NCBI GenBank assembly: GCA_024195265.1
Contig: JAJLRJ010000004.1
Span: 28,718,434 to 28,782,433 of the forward strand
Reading direction: 5' to 3'
Source of the DNA: Dendrophyllia cribrosa
Lineage: Eukaryota; Cnidaria; Anthozoa; Scleractinia; Dendrophylliidae
Length of the DNA stretch: 64,000 nucleotides
Part shown: one piece after another, positions 9,001 through 18,065 of the stretch
Layout: each line of letters begins with the position of its first letter
Position numbering within the stretch: position 1 is the first letter of the stretch
The notes under the pieces: model-generated
Told to the model about the DNA's origin: nothing
Seen by the model: only the letters and a program-made list of their open reading frames with translations
Database searches by the model: none
Position numbers and translations under genes: made by a program

Positions 9001-9968
9001 AGAATGCCTTTGAGAAAGATTTCTTCAAGTTGATGAACAACGCTGTCTTCGGAAAAACAATGGAAAACATCAGAAAGAGAATTGACTTCCATTTGGCGAC
9101 GTCGCAAGAACAACTGGTGAAATTCTCTTCCAAATGCAACTTTGAGCATTGGACAGTGTTTGATGAAAATTTAATTGGAGTTCATATGAAGCGAATCAAA
9201 ATGATTTTCAACAAACCTGTTTTTGTAGGGCAAGCAATTTTGGACATTTCAAAGACTTTGATCTATGACTTCCACTATGAATATGTCAAAAAGAAATGGG
9301 AAAAAGCTCAGTTGTGTTTCACTGACACTGACTCCCTGCTCTATGAAATTGAAACAGAAAATTTGTTTGCGGACATCGCAGGAGATGTTGATGCGAAATT
9401 TGATACTTCTGAATTTTCTGAAAAGCATCCTTGCGTTGTGGATGGTACTCTGGAGAGGAAAAACAAGAAAGTTTTGGGACTGATGAAAGATGAAACTCGT
9501 GGAGAAACCATTGAAGAATTTGTGGGATTGAAACCAAAACTATATTCCTTCAAGTTGCATGGAGGTGGGGGAACAAAGAAATGCAAAGGTGTAAAAAAGA
9601 AAGTTGTGAAAAAGCGACTCTCGCATGAAGACTTTGTTGCCTGCTTAGAAAGCCAGAAACCGGCAATGAGACAGATGAATTGCATCAGAAGTTGGAAGCA
9701 TGAACTCTTTTCCCAAACTGTGAACAAAACTGCATTGAGTGCAAATGATGACAAACGATTTGTGTGTGAAGATGGGATTGCCACTCTCGCTTGGGGGCAT
9801 TGGCGACTTGAGGGAATGGGGGAGAAAGAGCCACCACGAGTGAAATCTGATGAAAAACAACGGATAGTTGAGGTGGGTTGGGAAGAAGTTCAAAAAGAAC
9901 CGCCACGAGTGAAATTTGATGGAAAACAACAGATTGAGAAGTTATTGGGGATGGTTGGGATTGGTTGA
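6036..9968 (+). CDS. Protein-primed-type family B DNA polymerase
   Basis: This encodes 1310 residues from the ATG at 6036; an earlier in-frame TTG at 6015 is unlikely. The N-terminus (MRLKELKNWAREEGI) resembles a SAP/Rho_N DNA-binding motif. A Cys/His finger lies near residues 404-425. The exonuclease motifs are YADFE (457-461), HNLTGYD (603-609) and YLKSD (763-767). Between the first two is a CxxC...DHCH...HDNCN cluster (556-591), like endonuclease VII/HNH zinc folds seen in this polymerase group. Polymerase motifs are DANSLY (864-869), KLMNNAVFGKTMEN (998-1011) and FTDTDS (1095-1100). The DDKRF...DGIATLAWGH tail is typical of Polinton/adintovirus-type polymerases. All catalytic aspartates are present and the frame is uninterrupted. 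The C-terminus ends in a duplicated EPPRVK unit. It is expected to replicate the element's DNA in the nucleus. Confidence 0.93.
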   Translation: MRLKELKNWAREEGIAGYSRMSKEELEELWEESQPERPRKKGKLPPRMKFTAPKTLLDSRNKKISAPILVPEQSNFPSREIPRVIKQNVETVVDWLNWLESADDVDVRRRSNPAVERLKKQIAELWEHDFVVEERESALRGFARSYGIHGRPGFAPREFLETVSRKLIDLFERNKRTKTKMILSCRMSRTDLSTGEVIEEVVDFHSRIEVNLEGTSREEMLDRMVERILENLANFQRRGSNWRFEEVTDLKILFTEYRPLGGSSYIPLPVTLKNKKAVVNLKNNDEMCFKWSATRACFPVEKNAERISRELRQQAESLNWEGISFPTPLSDIGKFERRNFGLAVNVFGFEGGCVFPLRISKAKGRMIDLLWIKDDSKTHFCWIRSLSRLLTNQMTKHNGAVVFCRRCLNHFPNEERLEKHVASCEQFEAVKIVMPVEGSTVKFKNFNRKMIFPFVIYADFEARQLPVSSAGPNPMASFTEKFQKHIPCSFAFHVVSPFVKRDPVLFRAENDSVDVGERFVKDLVQFVKGIQEEVKFPKRMKFGRKEKEKFDAATVCWICGNPWQLGEKPVRDHCHFSGEFRGAAHDNCNLNFRKPKFTPVFFHNLTGYDAHLFVKNLGKIEGDITCIPNNEEKYISFSKKILLGTRLNDKGKVVKIWHEIRFLDSARFMAAPLGNLVKNLTDEDFLETQKVFGEKWKWMKRKGVFPYEWLDSVEKFREEKLPEKSTFFSKLNDEGVSDEDFEHAWKVWKEMEMNNMGDFHDAYLKSDVTLLADVFQEFRKVCRKHYDVDPAWFYTSPGLAWDAALKESGVELELLNDPDMLLFFERGIRGGVSTILHRRARANNKFMGDDFNPKQPSTFVPYWDANSLYAWAMTNPLPVGGFEWMTEEELKNWEHESCVLEVDVEIPDELHDFFNDLPPLPERVVTGGVEKLIPNLNDKEKLIVHRKILKQALDLGCHLKKIWRGVKFKEEKWLDSFIRKNIVLRQKSKNAFEKDFFKLMNNAVFGKTMENIRKRIDFHLATSQEQLVKFSSKCNFEHWTVFDENLIGVHMKRIKMIFNKPVFVGQAILDISKTLIYDFHYEYVKKKWEKAQLCFTDTDSLLYEIETENLFADIAGDVDAKFDTSEFSEKHPCVVDGTLERKNKKVLGLMKDETRGETIEEFVGLKPKLYSFKLHGGGGTKKCKGVKKKVVKKRLSHEDFVACLESQKPAMRQMNCIRSWKHELFSQTVNKTALSANDDKRFVCEDGIATLAWGHWRLEGMGEKEPPRVKSDEKQRIVEVGWEEVQKEPPRVKFDGKQQIEKLLGMVGIG

Positions 9969-9993
9969 ATTTTATGCTGAATTTGAGGGTTTC

Positions 9994-10245
9994 GTAGTTA
10001 GTCATTGAGAAAGCTGGCTCACTTCTATTTCACGCTAATTTCAAACGTATTTCATTGTGTAGTCACATTCCCTAAATTACGCAATAGCAACTCATTCGTC
10101 AAACACAACCTATTCAAGTCAATGGGAAACGTGTCAGATTAGTGTGAGATAGATTTGAACCAGTTTTAACAATAAACTATACAATGAAATATGTTCGAAA
10201 TTAGCGTGAAATAAAAGTGAGCCAGCTTTCTCAATGACTAACTAC
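9994..10245. mobile_element. Hairpin MITE, 252 bp
   Basis: Two inverted arms of about 65 bp (9994-10058 and 10181-10245) share GTAGTTAGTCATTGAGAAAG with few mismatches, so the unit folds into one hairpin. TA at the inner edge of both ends fits a TA target, as for Tc1/mariner-like MITEs. It has no coding capacity. It sits exactly at the junction between the virus-like block and the truncated retroelement. Confidence 0.8.
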
Positions 10246-10924
10246 TGCTAACCCATGCTGTTGGCTCAATTTGCCTTTCTACCACTCCTGCCTTCACCAT
10301 CCTGTCAAAAACTTCTTTGATTCTGCCTTTTAGTGCAACAGGTACCTTTCGTGGTGGGTGTACCACTGGAACAACCGTTGGATCGATTCTGATTGTATGT
10401 TTACCTGGTAAGCATCCAAGCCCGTGGAAGAGATCTGGATATTCTAGTAGAATATCTGGACGTGCATCAGTAATGACCGACGAGTCTATGACAGAGTTTA
10501 CCCGCTGGACTAAATTGAGATCCTTGCATACTTGTGCACGTAAGACGGACAGCACATCACCTTCTGCAATATAAAACTTCATGGAGTACGTTTTGTCCTT
10601 GTGTTCGCATAGGAGTGTTGCACAACCATGAATAGGTATCTGGTGACCAGAGTACAACTTTAACTTGGCTGCTGTAGGTTGAATTGCTGTCTCCCCTCCT
10701 AGAGTTTTTAATGTCTTTAAAGACATAACATTGCATTTCGCTCCTGTGTCTAACTGAACAATAACTTCCTTGTTGTTGATGGTCAGCTCTTCGCGCCATT
10801 CACTGAGGCTAACTGTATTTACTGCATCTATACATCCCACGTAAAACATATCATCTTCACTTCCGCTGTCGGTTTCCTTTGTCTGAGCTTCATCACCACT
10901 TTCACATTTAGCCACGTATTGCAC
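10246..10924 (-). pseudogene. Ty3/gypsy-like retroelement pol fragment: protease and start of reverse transcriptase
   Basis: On the - strand this reads a retropepsin with the active-site motif VQLDTGAKCNVMS (codons near 10770-10735). It then reads the linker HPPRKVPVALKGRIKEVFDR and the first reverse-transcriptase residues EPTAWVSS, where the family would continue into the catalytic core. The frame is cut at that point by the MITE, so the rest of reverse transcriptase, RNase H and integrase are absent. Retropepsin processes Gag-Pol polyproteins. The fragment belongs with the gag-like frame upstream on the same strand and is non-functional. Confidence 0.85.
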
Positions 10925-11089
10925 AGTCCTTCTCTTCTCTCTCGACTTGCATACTTTGGCAAAATGAAGTTAACTTGGCGCACTTCAGGCATTTCTTTCC
11001 CTTAGCAGGACATTCTACTTTACTGCTGTGCATGTAGCCATACTTTCCACACACCAGTTCAACTCCAGATCTGCCAAGATCCCTCTTGT
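10925..11089 (-). pseudogene. Degenerate zinc-knuckle segment linking gag and pol
   Basis: Read on the - strand, the segment gives CGKYGYMHSS, CPAKGKKCLKC and, in a shifted frame, KVCKSREKRR. This is the nucleocapsid Cys/His knuckle of gypsy-like Gag followed by the basic linker to protease. A frameshift within it (about 10950-10970) disconnects gag from pol and confirms decay. Confidence 0.55.
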
Positions 11090-11659
11090 TTAATTTCTCA
11101 CTCTGCCTCCAGCTTGATTCACTTTAATGGCGTGAATCTTGTTGTCTTCTTCCTCCATGGTTTTGAGTTGCGTTTGAGACATTTCCAGCGTAAGTGCAAT
11201 TTCAATCGCTTTCTCTAACGACAATTCTGATCCTTCTTGTATCAACTTTTCTCGCACTTTCTTGGAGTTGCATCCAATGACAATCCTGTCCCTGACCATT
11301 TCGTCTGGTTCTGCATATCCACAGTCTTTCACTAGCAACTTGAGGTCAATAAGAAACTGTTCGAACCGCTCATTATCACTCTGAACTTTCTTGTGGAATT
11401 TGTATCTAGCAAATACCTTGTTCGATTTCGGCTTCACATGAGCTTCGAACCTCTCGTAGTAGCTGTTAAGCTTTTTCTCCGCTCCTTCTTCAAACGTCCA
11501 GGTCTGGTATATGTCTCTTCCCTTTTCTCCTACCCAAATCATGAGATAATTACATTTCTGTTCCTCCGATTTCGACTTTAGTGGTCCGCCAAACATAAAT
11601 TCAAGATGGCGTCTAAACGACTTCCACGCAGTCGGTAAATCCTTGCTGTTCCAGTCCAT
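11090..11659 (-). pseudogene. Ty3/gypsy-like Gag (capsid) fragment
   Basis: This encodes 189 residues beginning MDWNSKDLPTAWKSF. The segments YLMIWVGEKGRDIYQTW and RYKFHKKVQSDNERFEQFL are typical of the capsid part of cnidarian gypsy-like Gag proteins. The start codon fits the element: the putative primer-binding site and LTR edge lie about 110-120 bases upstream on the same strand. The product would form the particle shell. The open frame itself is intact, but the element lacks most of pol, so I class it as a remnant. Confidence 0.8.
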
Positions 11660-11765
11660 TTTTGGTGTATTTGTCGATGCAGATCTTCCATTTCTTCTTA
11701 ACCTTGTTACGGAAATCTTTTTTCACGATGGATGGCTATTTTAACAGGCGATTCAACTCGATTTA

Positions 11766-11777
11766 CTCCTGGTACCA
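11766..11777 (-). other. Primer-binding site of the gypsy-like element
   Basis: On the - strand TGGTACCAGGAG directly follows an LTR-like ...TTACA end. This resembles the 3' end complement of initiator tRNA-Met (TGGTATCAGAG type) used by many LTR elements, with a few differences. Confidence 0.5.
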
Positions 11778-11920
11778 TGTAACATACGACCAAACCCACG
11801 CCATGTTGAGTGCAACAACTGATTTAATTTTTTTCCCGTCATACCTTGTAGCGATATCACATTAACATACATTACATATGCATGACATACATTACACGAA
11901 TTTTTACATTACACGAATTT
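11778..11920 (-). repeat. Probable 5' LTR of the gypsy-like element, outer edge unclear
   Basis: The inner edge is the TGTAAC at 11778 next to the primer-binding site. The sequence beyond is AT-rich with repeated CATACATTACA words and a 17-bp tandem duplication of ACATTACACGAATTTT. The outer LTR edge and target duplication cannot be placed, and no second LTR exists in the window. Confidence 0.4.
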
Positions 11921-11998
11921 TTAACTTTCTGTATTTGGCGAGTATAATTTGTACTGCTTTGCTACCGTGTCACTTAAGGAGTTGTTCGGTCTTTTGGC

Positions 11999-12197
11999 CA
12001 GTGTGTCAAACGACCCACTGTGGTCGCAGAAAAACGAACTGAGTGAATGCGCTCGGTGACCAATGTGCCAAACAGCCCACTGTGGTCGCAAACAAACCAA
12101 CTGAGCGAATGCCCTCGGTGGCCAATGGGCCAAACAGCCCACTGTGGTCGCAAACAAACCAACTGAGCGAATGCACTCGGCGGCCAATGGGCGAGAC
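11999..12197. repeat. 62-bp minisatellite, three copies plus a partial one
   Basis: Units start at 11999, 12061, 12123 and 12185 with exactly 62-bp spacing. Each contains CCCACTGTGGTCGCA and GAGCGAATGC. Copies 2 and 3 are nearly identical and copy 1 is more diverged. Confidence 0.93.
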
Positions 12198-12639
12198 AAA
12201 CATATACATTAAAAGACATGCATATTCACTCTTAGCTTTGTTGTCATTGTTCTTCTTCTTCTTGTACGCATTAGTTTATTTGGCCTACATACTCGCCTAA
12301 ACCAAAAAGATACCGAAGCCTTCCTCTTTTGGAAATTAGATACCTTCAAATATTTTTGCGGGCAATTAAGAAATATGATGCTTTATAATTAGGCCATCTG
12401 CTCCCACTTTATCTTCCATTAGGAACCACTAGTTCTTATCTTCGTATTTAATTTGTAACTATTTTTTAACACTCCTATTTTTAACACGAAGCGACAAGAT
12501 TATATTCCACCGTGCTGAACTTTGCGAGGAGGCGTGCACGTCAATTGAATCCGCGCTCTCTGATTGACTAACATGTGAAAAAGTTTGTTGGGTGCTCACC
12601 ATTCTCGTCCCCAGAGCCGCTTGGCCCTCTTAACATCCT
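12198..12639. other. No gene recognised
   Basis: The sequence is AT-rich intergenic DNA with no convincing reading frame, RNA or repeat structure that I can see. Confidence 0.5.
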
Positions 12640-13321
12640 ATTCGCGTACAATTAACCGCATATAAGCGGGTCTGATTAACATCAAATTACCGCATGCAAG
12701 CGGTAAAATAGGCCCTATTTACCTAACAGTAGTATTCTTTATATTACTGACGTTAGACACAGAACTGAGAGAAAATAGCTTCAGTTTAGCACTGATCTGC
12801 AGTGTTTATGGTTAAGCACTGATTTTAAAACGGTTAGCTTTCATTTATGGTTAAGGGTAACCCTATAAATATGTTAAAAATTACAGTTCCTCTCAGTTAG
12901 CCCTCCTTGGTGTAGTAGATATGGGTATTAGTTATGAAGCAAACGACTCGGGTTCAAGGCATACTCCTTCTGATCTTTTTCTTTCTTTTACTAAAAAAAG
13001 GAGTTTTACTTCATGTAAAATGTTCAAGTGAAAGACAAAAGCCAGTTTGAGATCAGCTCTATTTTCTTTTTTTCTCAGTAGGTGAATAGAGCGTTTTCAC
13101 ATGACGCCATAGCCGCCATATTGGTGTTCCCGTACAAAAGAATTTTAATTAACTTCTTTTGTAAGGAACACCAACATGGCTGCCATGGCCTTTGTCATTT
13201 GAGTCCCACGGGACTGAAGGTCACGTGAGTGAAAACGCTCTATAGGGCCTACTTTAACCGCTTGCATGCGGTAATTTGATGTTAATTAGACTCGCTTGTA
13301 TGCGGTAAATTATATGCGAAT
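12640..13321. mobile_element. Non-autonomous DNA transposon with about 80-bp inverted ends
   Basis: The left arm (12640-12722) and right arm (13243-13321) are inverted copies at roughly 88% identity by eye, both containing ACCGCTTGCATGCGGTAA and TTTGATGTTAAT. The interior has no coding capacity. A smaller MITE (13086-13243) is inserted against the right arm. A tRNA-like B-box, GGTTCAAGGC, occurs near 12953, so part of the interior may be SINE-derived. Confidence 0.8.
13086..13243. mobile_element. TA-flanked hairpin MITE, family A, copy 1
   Basis: The ends are inverted, GAGCGTTTTCAC and GTGAAAACGCTC, flanked by TA on both sides. Inside, GCCGCCATATTGG and CAACATGGCTGCCATGG form an inner inverted pair. 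Two further full copies lie at 13535-13690 and 29199-29356. Confidence 0.88.
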
Positions 13322-13534
13322 CGGCTGTATCGAAATAATGGTAAAAGACTAGCATGGATTAAAAAACTCATGTCTAATGGTCAAAGCAGTTCGAAAGCAG
13401 TTCTAGTATAGATCCAATCTATTTGCATGATGATTTTATTTACTTTTTTTAAAATACATGATTGTTTTTCAAAATACGCACTTTTCCTTATGGCAGTCCT
13501 AGGTCACCGACTTCCGGTCAACGGATGTTTCGCA

Positions 13535-13690
13535 ATAGAGCGTTTTCACTTGACGTCATAGCCGCCATATTGGTGCTCCAGTACAAAAGAATTGAAAATT
13601 AACTTCTTTTGTTAGAAACACCAACATGGCTGCCATGGCCTTTGTCAGAGTCCCACGGGACTGAAGGTCACGTGAGTGAAAACGCTCTAT
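13535..13690. mobile_element. TA-flanked hairpin MITE, family A, copy 2
   Basis: The ends and interior match copy 1 with scattered differences, including a shorter TTTGTCAGAGTCCC middle segment. It lies 10 bases before the left end of the 4.4-kb inverted-repeat element. Confidence 0.88.
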
Positions 13691-13699
13691 AGCCGACAA

Positions 13700-16600
13700 A
13701 GTCAGGTCGCTTAGCGCAAAAAAATGGCTCGATCTATACAGAGTGGACAAAAGCACCAAACTTGGTATAAAGGTAGTTTAGGGCATGGTAATCAATATTG
13801 GAGGCGGTGCCCAAATGTACCTCTTCACAGTGACGGATAGCAGAGCATTAAAGTTTTTAAAATCATCGGTGATGGGCTCCCTGTGGTGGAAATAAAGAAA
13901 AACCTTTTTCTCTGGCTTCTATTCCATAAAATCAATAGAAAATCTTTAAGGGTAGATATAACTAAGCGTTCTTTGTTGAATTCCTGAAAAGAAAACTGAA
14001 ATTCAATAAAATAAAGCGAAATAAAAAATAACAAAGTTTAAGTCTTGTACCCAGTCCCCAAGCGGTCATCCAACATGGCGCCGATCAGTTATTCGCTACA
14101 TGCAATGTAAGTACGAAAGAAAATTGTTGATTTTGAACACAATATTATCAAATTTGAATTTTTCTGAGTTAAAACATAGCCTTAAAGAGTTAACAGTTGG
14201 ATATGTGCTGTTGTAAAGCTCTTTTTTGGCTCAATTTGCAGCGAATAACGATTGTTTCCTTCGTTCATTTTCAGAGGTGTTCTAAATACGAAGCCAATTC
14301 TAGGCTAAAATGAATTTGAATTGGGAATCATGCATTATTTGCCAGCAGCAGACAAAAGAAAGTTTAAGATGTCCGCAAAATTCCCCTTCAACATTCGACC
14401 CAAATGTCTATACGACCTTCTTGAACAATATAGTGGCATTCAAAGATTTGGATTGCCTGCCGGTCGAAATTCAGTTCGATCTCGACAATGTCTCATCACG
14501 CACTCTAGAAGAAAATAACGCAAAATGGCACCAGACTTGCCGTCTTAAGTTTAGCACCTCAAAGCTCAAAAGAGCAGAAGAGAGAGCAAATAAACAGGAA
14601 AATGCAGAGAAAACAGAGCCAGTGCTACGTACTCCTGAAGTTAACAAAAGAACCCGACGATCTCCTGACGATGAAAAGTGTATCATCTGTGATAAGCCCG
14701 GAGGAGTGTTGAATACGTTTTCGACACACGAAGCCGACAGGAATTTAAGACGAATTGCCACTAAGTTGCATGAATTTGATCTGACTGCCAGAATGGCTGC
14801 TGGTGACTTAGTCGCAATCGATGCGTTGTACCATATGAAATGTCTGACAGAGCTGAGGAACAAGGAGCGGTCAGAAGAGAGAAAAGAGAAAAGTAGAGGT
14901 GTGTGGGAAGCGGAAGAGGACGAGAGAATAAATGAGACGAGAGCATTTGTAGAGCAAAAAGAGTATATCACAGACGCGGTACGGTAGAAAACAGCACCTA
15001 TTTCTTTGTCCTATCCGAACTTCACAGCCTGTTTGAAAGTCGCCTGAAAGAGTTAGGCATACAGAAGTCAATTAACCGATTTAGGTTGAAAAATCGATTA
15101 CTCGAGGAATTTCCCGAGGCCCAGGAACAGAACGATGGAAAGAACACAATCATTGCATTTCCTGCCGGTATTAAAGGCATATTAAAAGATGTATTAAAGG
15201 AAAGAGACTTTTCTGATGATACTTTAGCTTTAGCGAAAGCAGCAAAGATCATCCGTCAAGACATGTTCTCGCACACAGGATTTTCTTTCTCCGGTGCATT
15301 CACACCCGAATGTCAAGAAAAATCAGTCCCCGCCAGTCTCAAGACCTTGATTTCTATGATTCTGACTGGTGTAAATCTCAAAGAGCAAGGACCCGAGTCA
15401 CAGCCTTGTTTAACTATATGTCAGACGATTTTGTTTAACTCTAAGAAACGATCATACAGTTTCGAGCGACACACCCTAGCACGTGAGCCGCCATTACCGC
15501 TTTACATTGGTTTCAGCCTCCATTCCTTAACGAGGTGCAAAACACTGATTTCCAAACTCAATCAGCTGGGTCTCTCCATCTCGTATGACAGAGTTATGGA
15601 AATTCAGGAATGGCTAGCCACAGCTACGTCCCAGCGTTTCGAGTCTGACGGATGTGTTGCTCCTCCTTGTCTTAAAAAAGGCATCTTCTCTGTGGGTGCA
15701 CTCGATAACATTGATCACAACACAAGTTCTACAACTGCTACATCCTCGTTCCATGGTACTGGAATCAGCATTTTCCAGTTTGCGACTGAAAACAATCCTG
15801 GCGAGAGTCGACCGCCGATAACCATTCCCCCTCCTGCTGGATCTGCTTCACATTGTCTTCCAGAAAGTTATGCCATTGTCCCTCCTACAGAGCTTAATAC
15901 GACAACCACGACAGTGCCAGCGCGCCAGCTAAGCGAAGGAAGCAACACGTCACTAAAAGATGGTATCGCCAAAGAAAAGAAATGGATGGAACATTTCTCG
16001 GAACTGCTCGACAAAGAAAATCTGAACTCAGAAGATAGAATCAGCTGGTCGGCATTTCACTCAGCTGATCAGCCAATCACAAGAGATCCACCTGCGATAT
16101 CCGCCCTTCTACCCCTCTTTTACGAGAAGGCCGCGACTGCTGCAATGATCAAGCACGGGATGGATGTGCTGAAGAAGGCAATTAACTATCTCAACCCCAC
16201 TCAGATTCCTGTAATAGCCTTCGACCAACCCTTGTTTGCCCTAGCTAAGATGATCCAATGGAAATGGCCAGGTAATCAATGCTTAGCGAAATAAAAACTT
16301 CCCTTGTCGAGCAAGTAAAACTTCCACGCAAACGTATGGCGGTTGTTTCGAACTGGCCTCAGTGCAGATGTCAGGTACAACTGATTCCCGCACCAGTGCA
16401 GCATCTCTTTTCTGATTACAGTAATACTTAAACATGTTTTACTCTTTATGTTGGCAGGACAAGCCGTGGTTTCAGGAGGGACAGGGCAGCCTATGGTCAG
16501 CTGCAACCACGAGGAAGCAGACACAAGAATGATCGTTCATCTCTTCCCCGCTTTGCTGACTATCGATAAAGCACTGGTTCGCACAGTTGACACAGACGTA

Positions 16601-18065
16601 ATAGCGATACTAGTTGGAAAGATGGCCGACTTCCTAGCGGTCAACCTAGAAGCTGAGGTCTGGGTTGCGTTCAGGATGGGCAGGAACTTTCGTTTTCTCT
16701 GCGTCAATGCAATCTCTGCGTCCCTAGGTGTCTCCAAATCCCGTTCCCTCCCTGTATTCCACGCTTTAACCGGGTGCGATACGACGTCGGGATTCTACGG
16801 CAAAGCAAAGCGGACAGCATGGGACGCCTGGACGCTGTGCAGCAATAGAGTGACGCCTACTCTTGAGTTCCTCGCGACCTACCCCTTCCAGCAACTCGCA
16901 GAAAATTTCATCCACTTCCGCACTCTAGAGCGTTTCATCATCGTGATGTATGACAAGACCAGTCCCCGCACCAATATAAACGATGCAAGGATGGATCTTT
17001 TCTGTCGGCGTACTAGCGGATCAATCGATAATCTTCCGCCGACAAAGGTATCTAATCTAATCATATCAATTCGATTTATTTTTATACTAACAGAAATGTA
17101 ACGTTTGGATATTTACTTCCTTTAGAATGCCTTGTTGCACCATGTTAGACGAGCCATTTTACAGGCAGGCATCTGGACCACTAGTGACTCATCTGTCCAG
17201 GAGATCCCCTTGCCCGGTGACTTTGGTTGGACCAGGAGTGCTGACACATGGACGCCCCTATGGCTTACCGTACCGGAGGTCTCAAAGTCTTGTCAGGAGC
17301 TGCTCAAGTGTTCGTGCAAGCAGCAGTGTACTAGGTGTAAATGTACAAAGGCAAACCTCAGTTGCACTCCGTTTTGCAAATGCACCTGCAATCGATCGTA
17401 GACAGTAGGGTATGACCTTTAGTGTGGATTTAGTGGATTTAGTGTGGATACTGTGTTGGTTCGTACGTTTACTGTCTTCCATGCTCCATTGTGGGCAGAT
17501 TGTCAAGATTAGAAATTACGGACAAAAATCGAGTCACCTCCAGTAACGAGGTGAAAGATTGGACTGCATGTTTCATAGCAAGCGAAGGTCAAATATGGAT
17601 AAAAAACGAAGAGTATCGTGTAAATATGAAATAAAAGCCTGATTAACATATAACATATCTTTTTTTTATTAACTTTGTTCTTTCTATAAAAAGATACAGA
17701 ACTCAAAATTTTAAAAAAAATGGACGAGTGGAGCCTGGAGTCGAGTAAGAAGCAAACTTTGCAATTTCACTAGTTAAAGCGTATTTATCTACTCCCTTGA
17801 GCCGATCAATGTTCAACTAGTATAAAACAGCTTGTTTCTGCTTACACCACTCGTAAATAGTCACGAGAAAGACGTTTTTAAAATCAAACTACAGGGAGCC
17901 CAATTCGTGAAAATTTCAAAATTTAATTCCCCTTTAACTCGAACCCCTGGAGAGATACATCTGGGCACCGCCTCCAATATTGAATGTCATACTTAAAACT
18001 ACACTCGTGCCAAGTTTGGTGCTTTTGTCCACTCTGTATAGATCAGAGCACTAAGCAACCAGACT
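13700..18065 (+). mobile_element. 4.4-kb inverted-repeat DNA element carrying a PIN/FEN-like and CXC gene
   Basis: Left arm 13700-13890 and right arm about 17880-18065 are inverted copies. They share CTATACAGAGTGGACAAAAG, then CAATATTGGAGGCGGTGCCC, and further inside GGGCTCCCTG, in the same order and spacing. They enclose one gene family read on the + strand. This is the structure of a cut-and-paste-type element. The target duplication is not clear and the gene is disrupted, so this copy is probably immobile on its own. Confidence 0.8.
14310..17401 (+). pseudogene. Transposon-borne PIN/FEN-like nuclease-motif and CXC-domain gene, broken copy
   Basis: The first segment (14310-14987) has an N-terminal CIICQQ / CIICDK zinc-binding pair and ends in a frameshift at a small GGTAC/GGTA duplication near 14980. 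The frame resumes from about 15000 to 16270 with SISYDRVMEI, DNIDHNTSSTTATSSFHGTG and FDQPLFALAKMIQWKWP. A likely intron follows (donor CAG|GTAATC near 16272, acceptor TTGGCAG near 16457). Exon 16458-17048 carries EEADTR, TVDTDV and HALTGCDTTSGF, the acidic motif order of FEN/PIN nucleases. The last exon (about 17126-17401) ends in a Cys-rich CXC (tesmin-like) domain. I recognise a large uncharacterised metazoan repeat-borne family; its long central region is missing here. Confidence 0.72.

Larger units (their letters stand above)
1..9993. mobile_element. Right part of an integrated Polinton/adintovirus-like element
   Basis: Nine tightly packed intron-free genes with overlapping starts and stops, a protein-primed-type DNA polymerase, a fibre-like gene and a small membrane-protein gene mark this as a virus-like mobile element. 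No retroviral-type integrase, major capsid, protease or ATPase gene is seen, and no terminal inverted repeat can be checked because the left end is off-window. The right end is abrupt: 25 bases after the polymerase stop a MITE begins, then a retroelement in opposite orientation. No gene is visibly broken, suggesting a young insertion, but completeness is unknown. Confidence 0.7.

Noticed and set aside
1..9968. Bacterial or phage contamination as the source of the compact gene block
   Set aside because: The block runs without a visible break into a MITE and a gypsy-like element of animal type, and its polymerase is of the Polinton/adintovirus kind. An assembly join cannot be fully excluded without reads.
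11921..12219. Cys/Trp-rich repetitive protein on the - strand
   Set aside because: The frames simply read through a 62-bp tandem repeat, in more than one phase, with no start context or splice sites.
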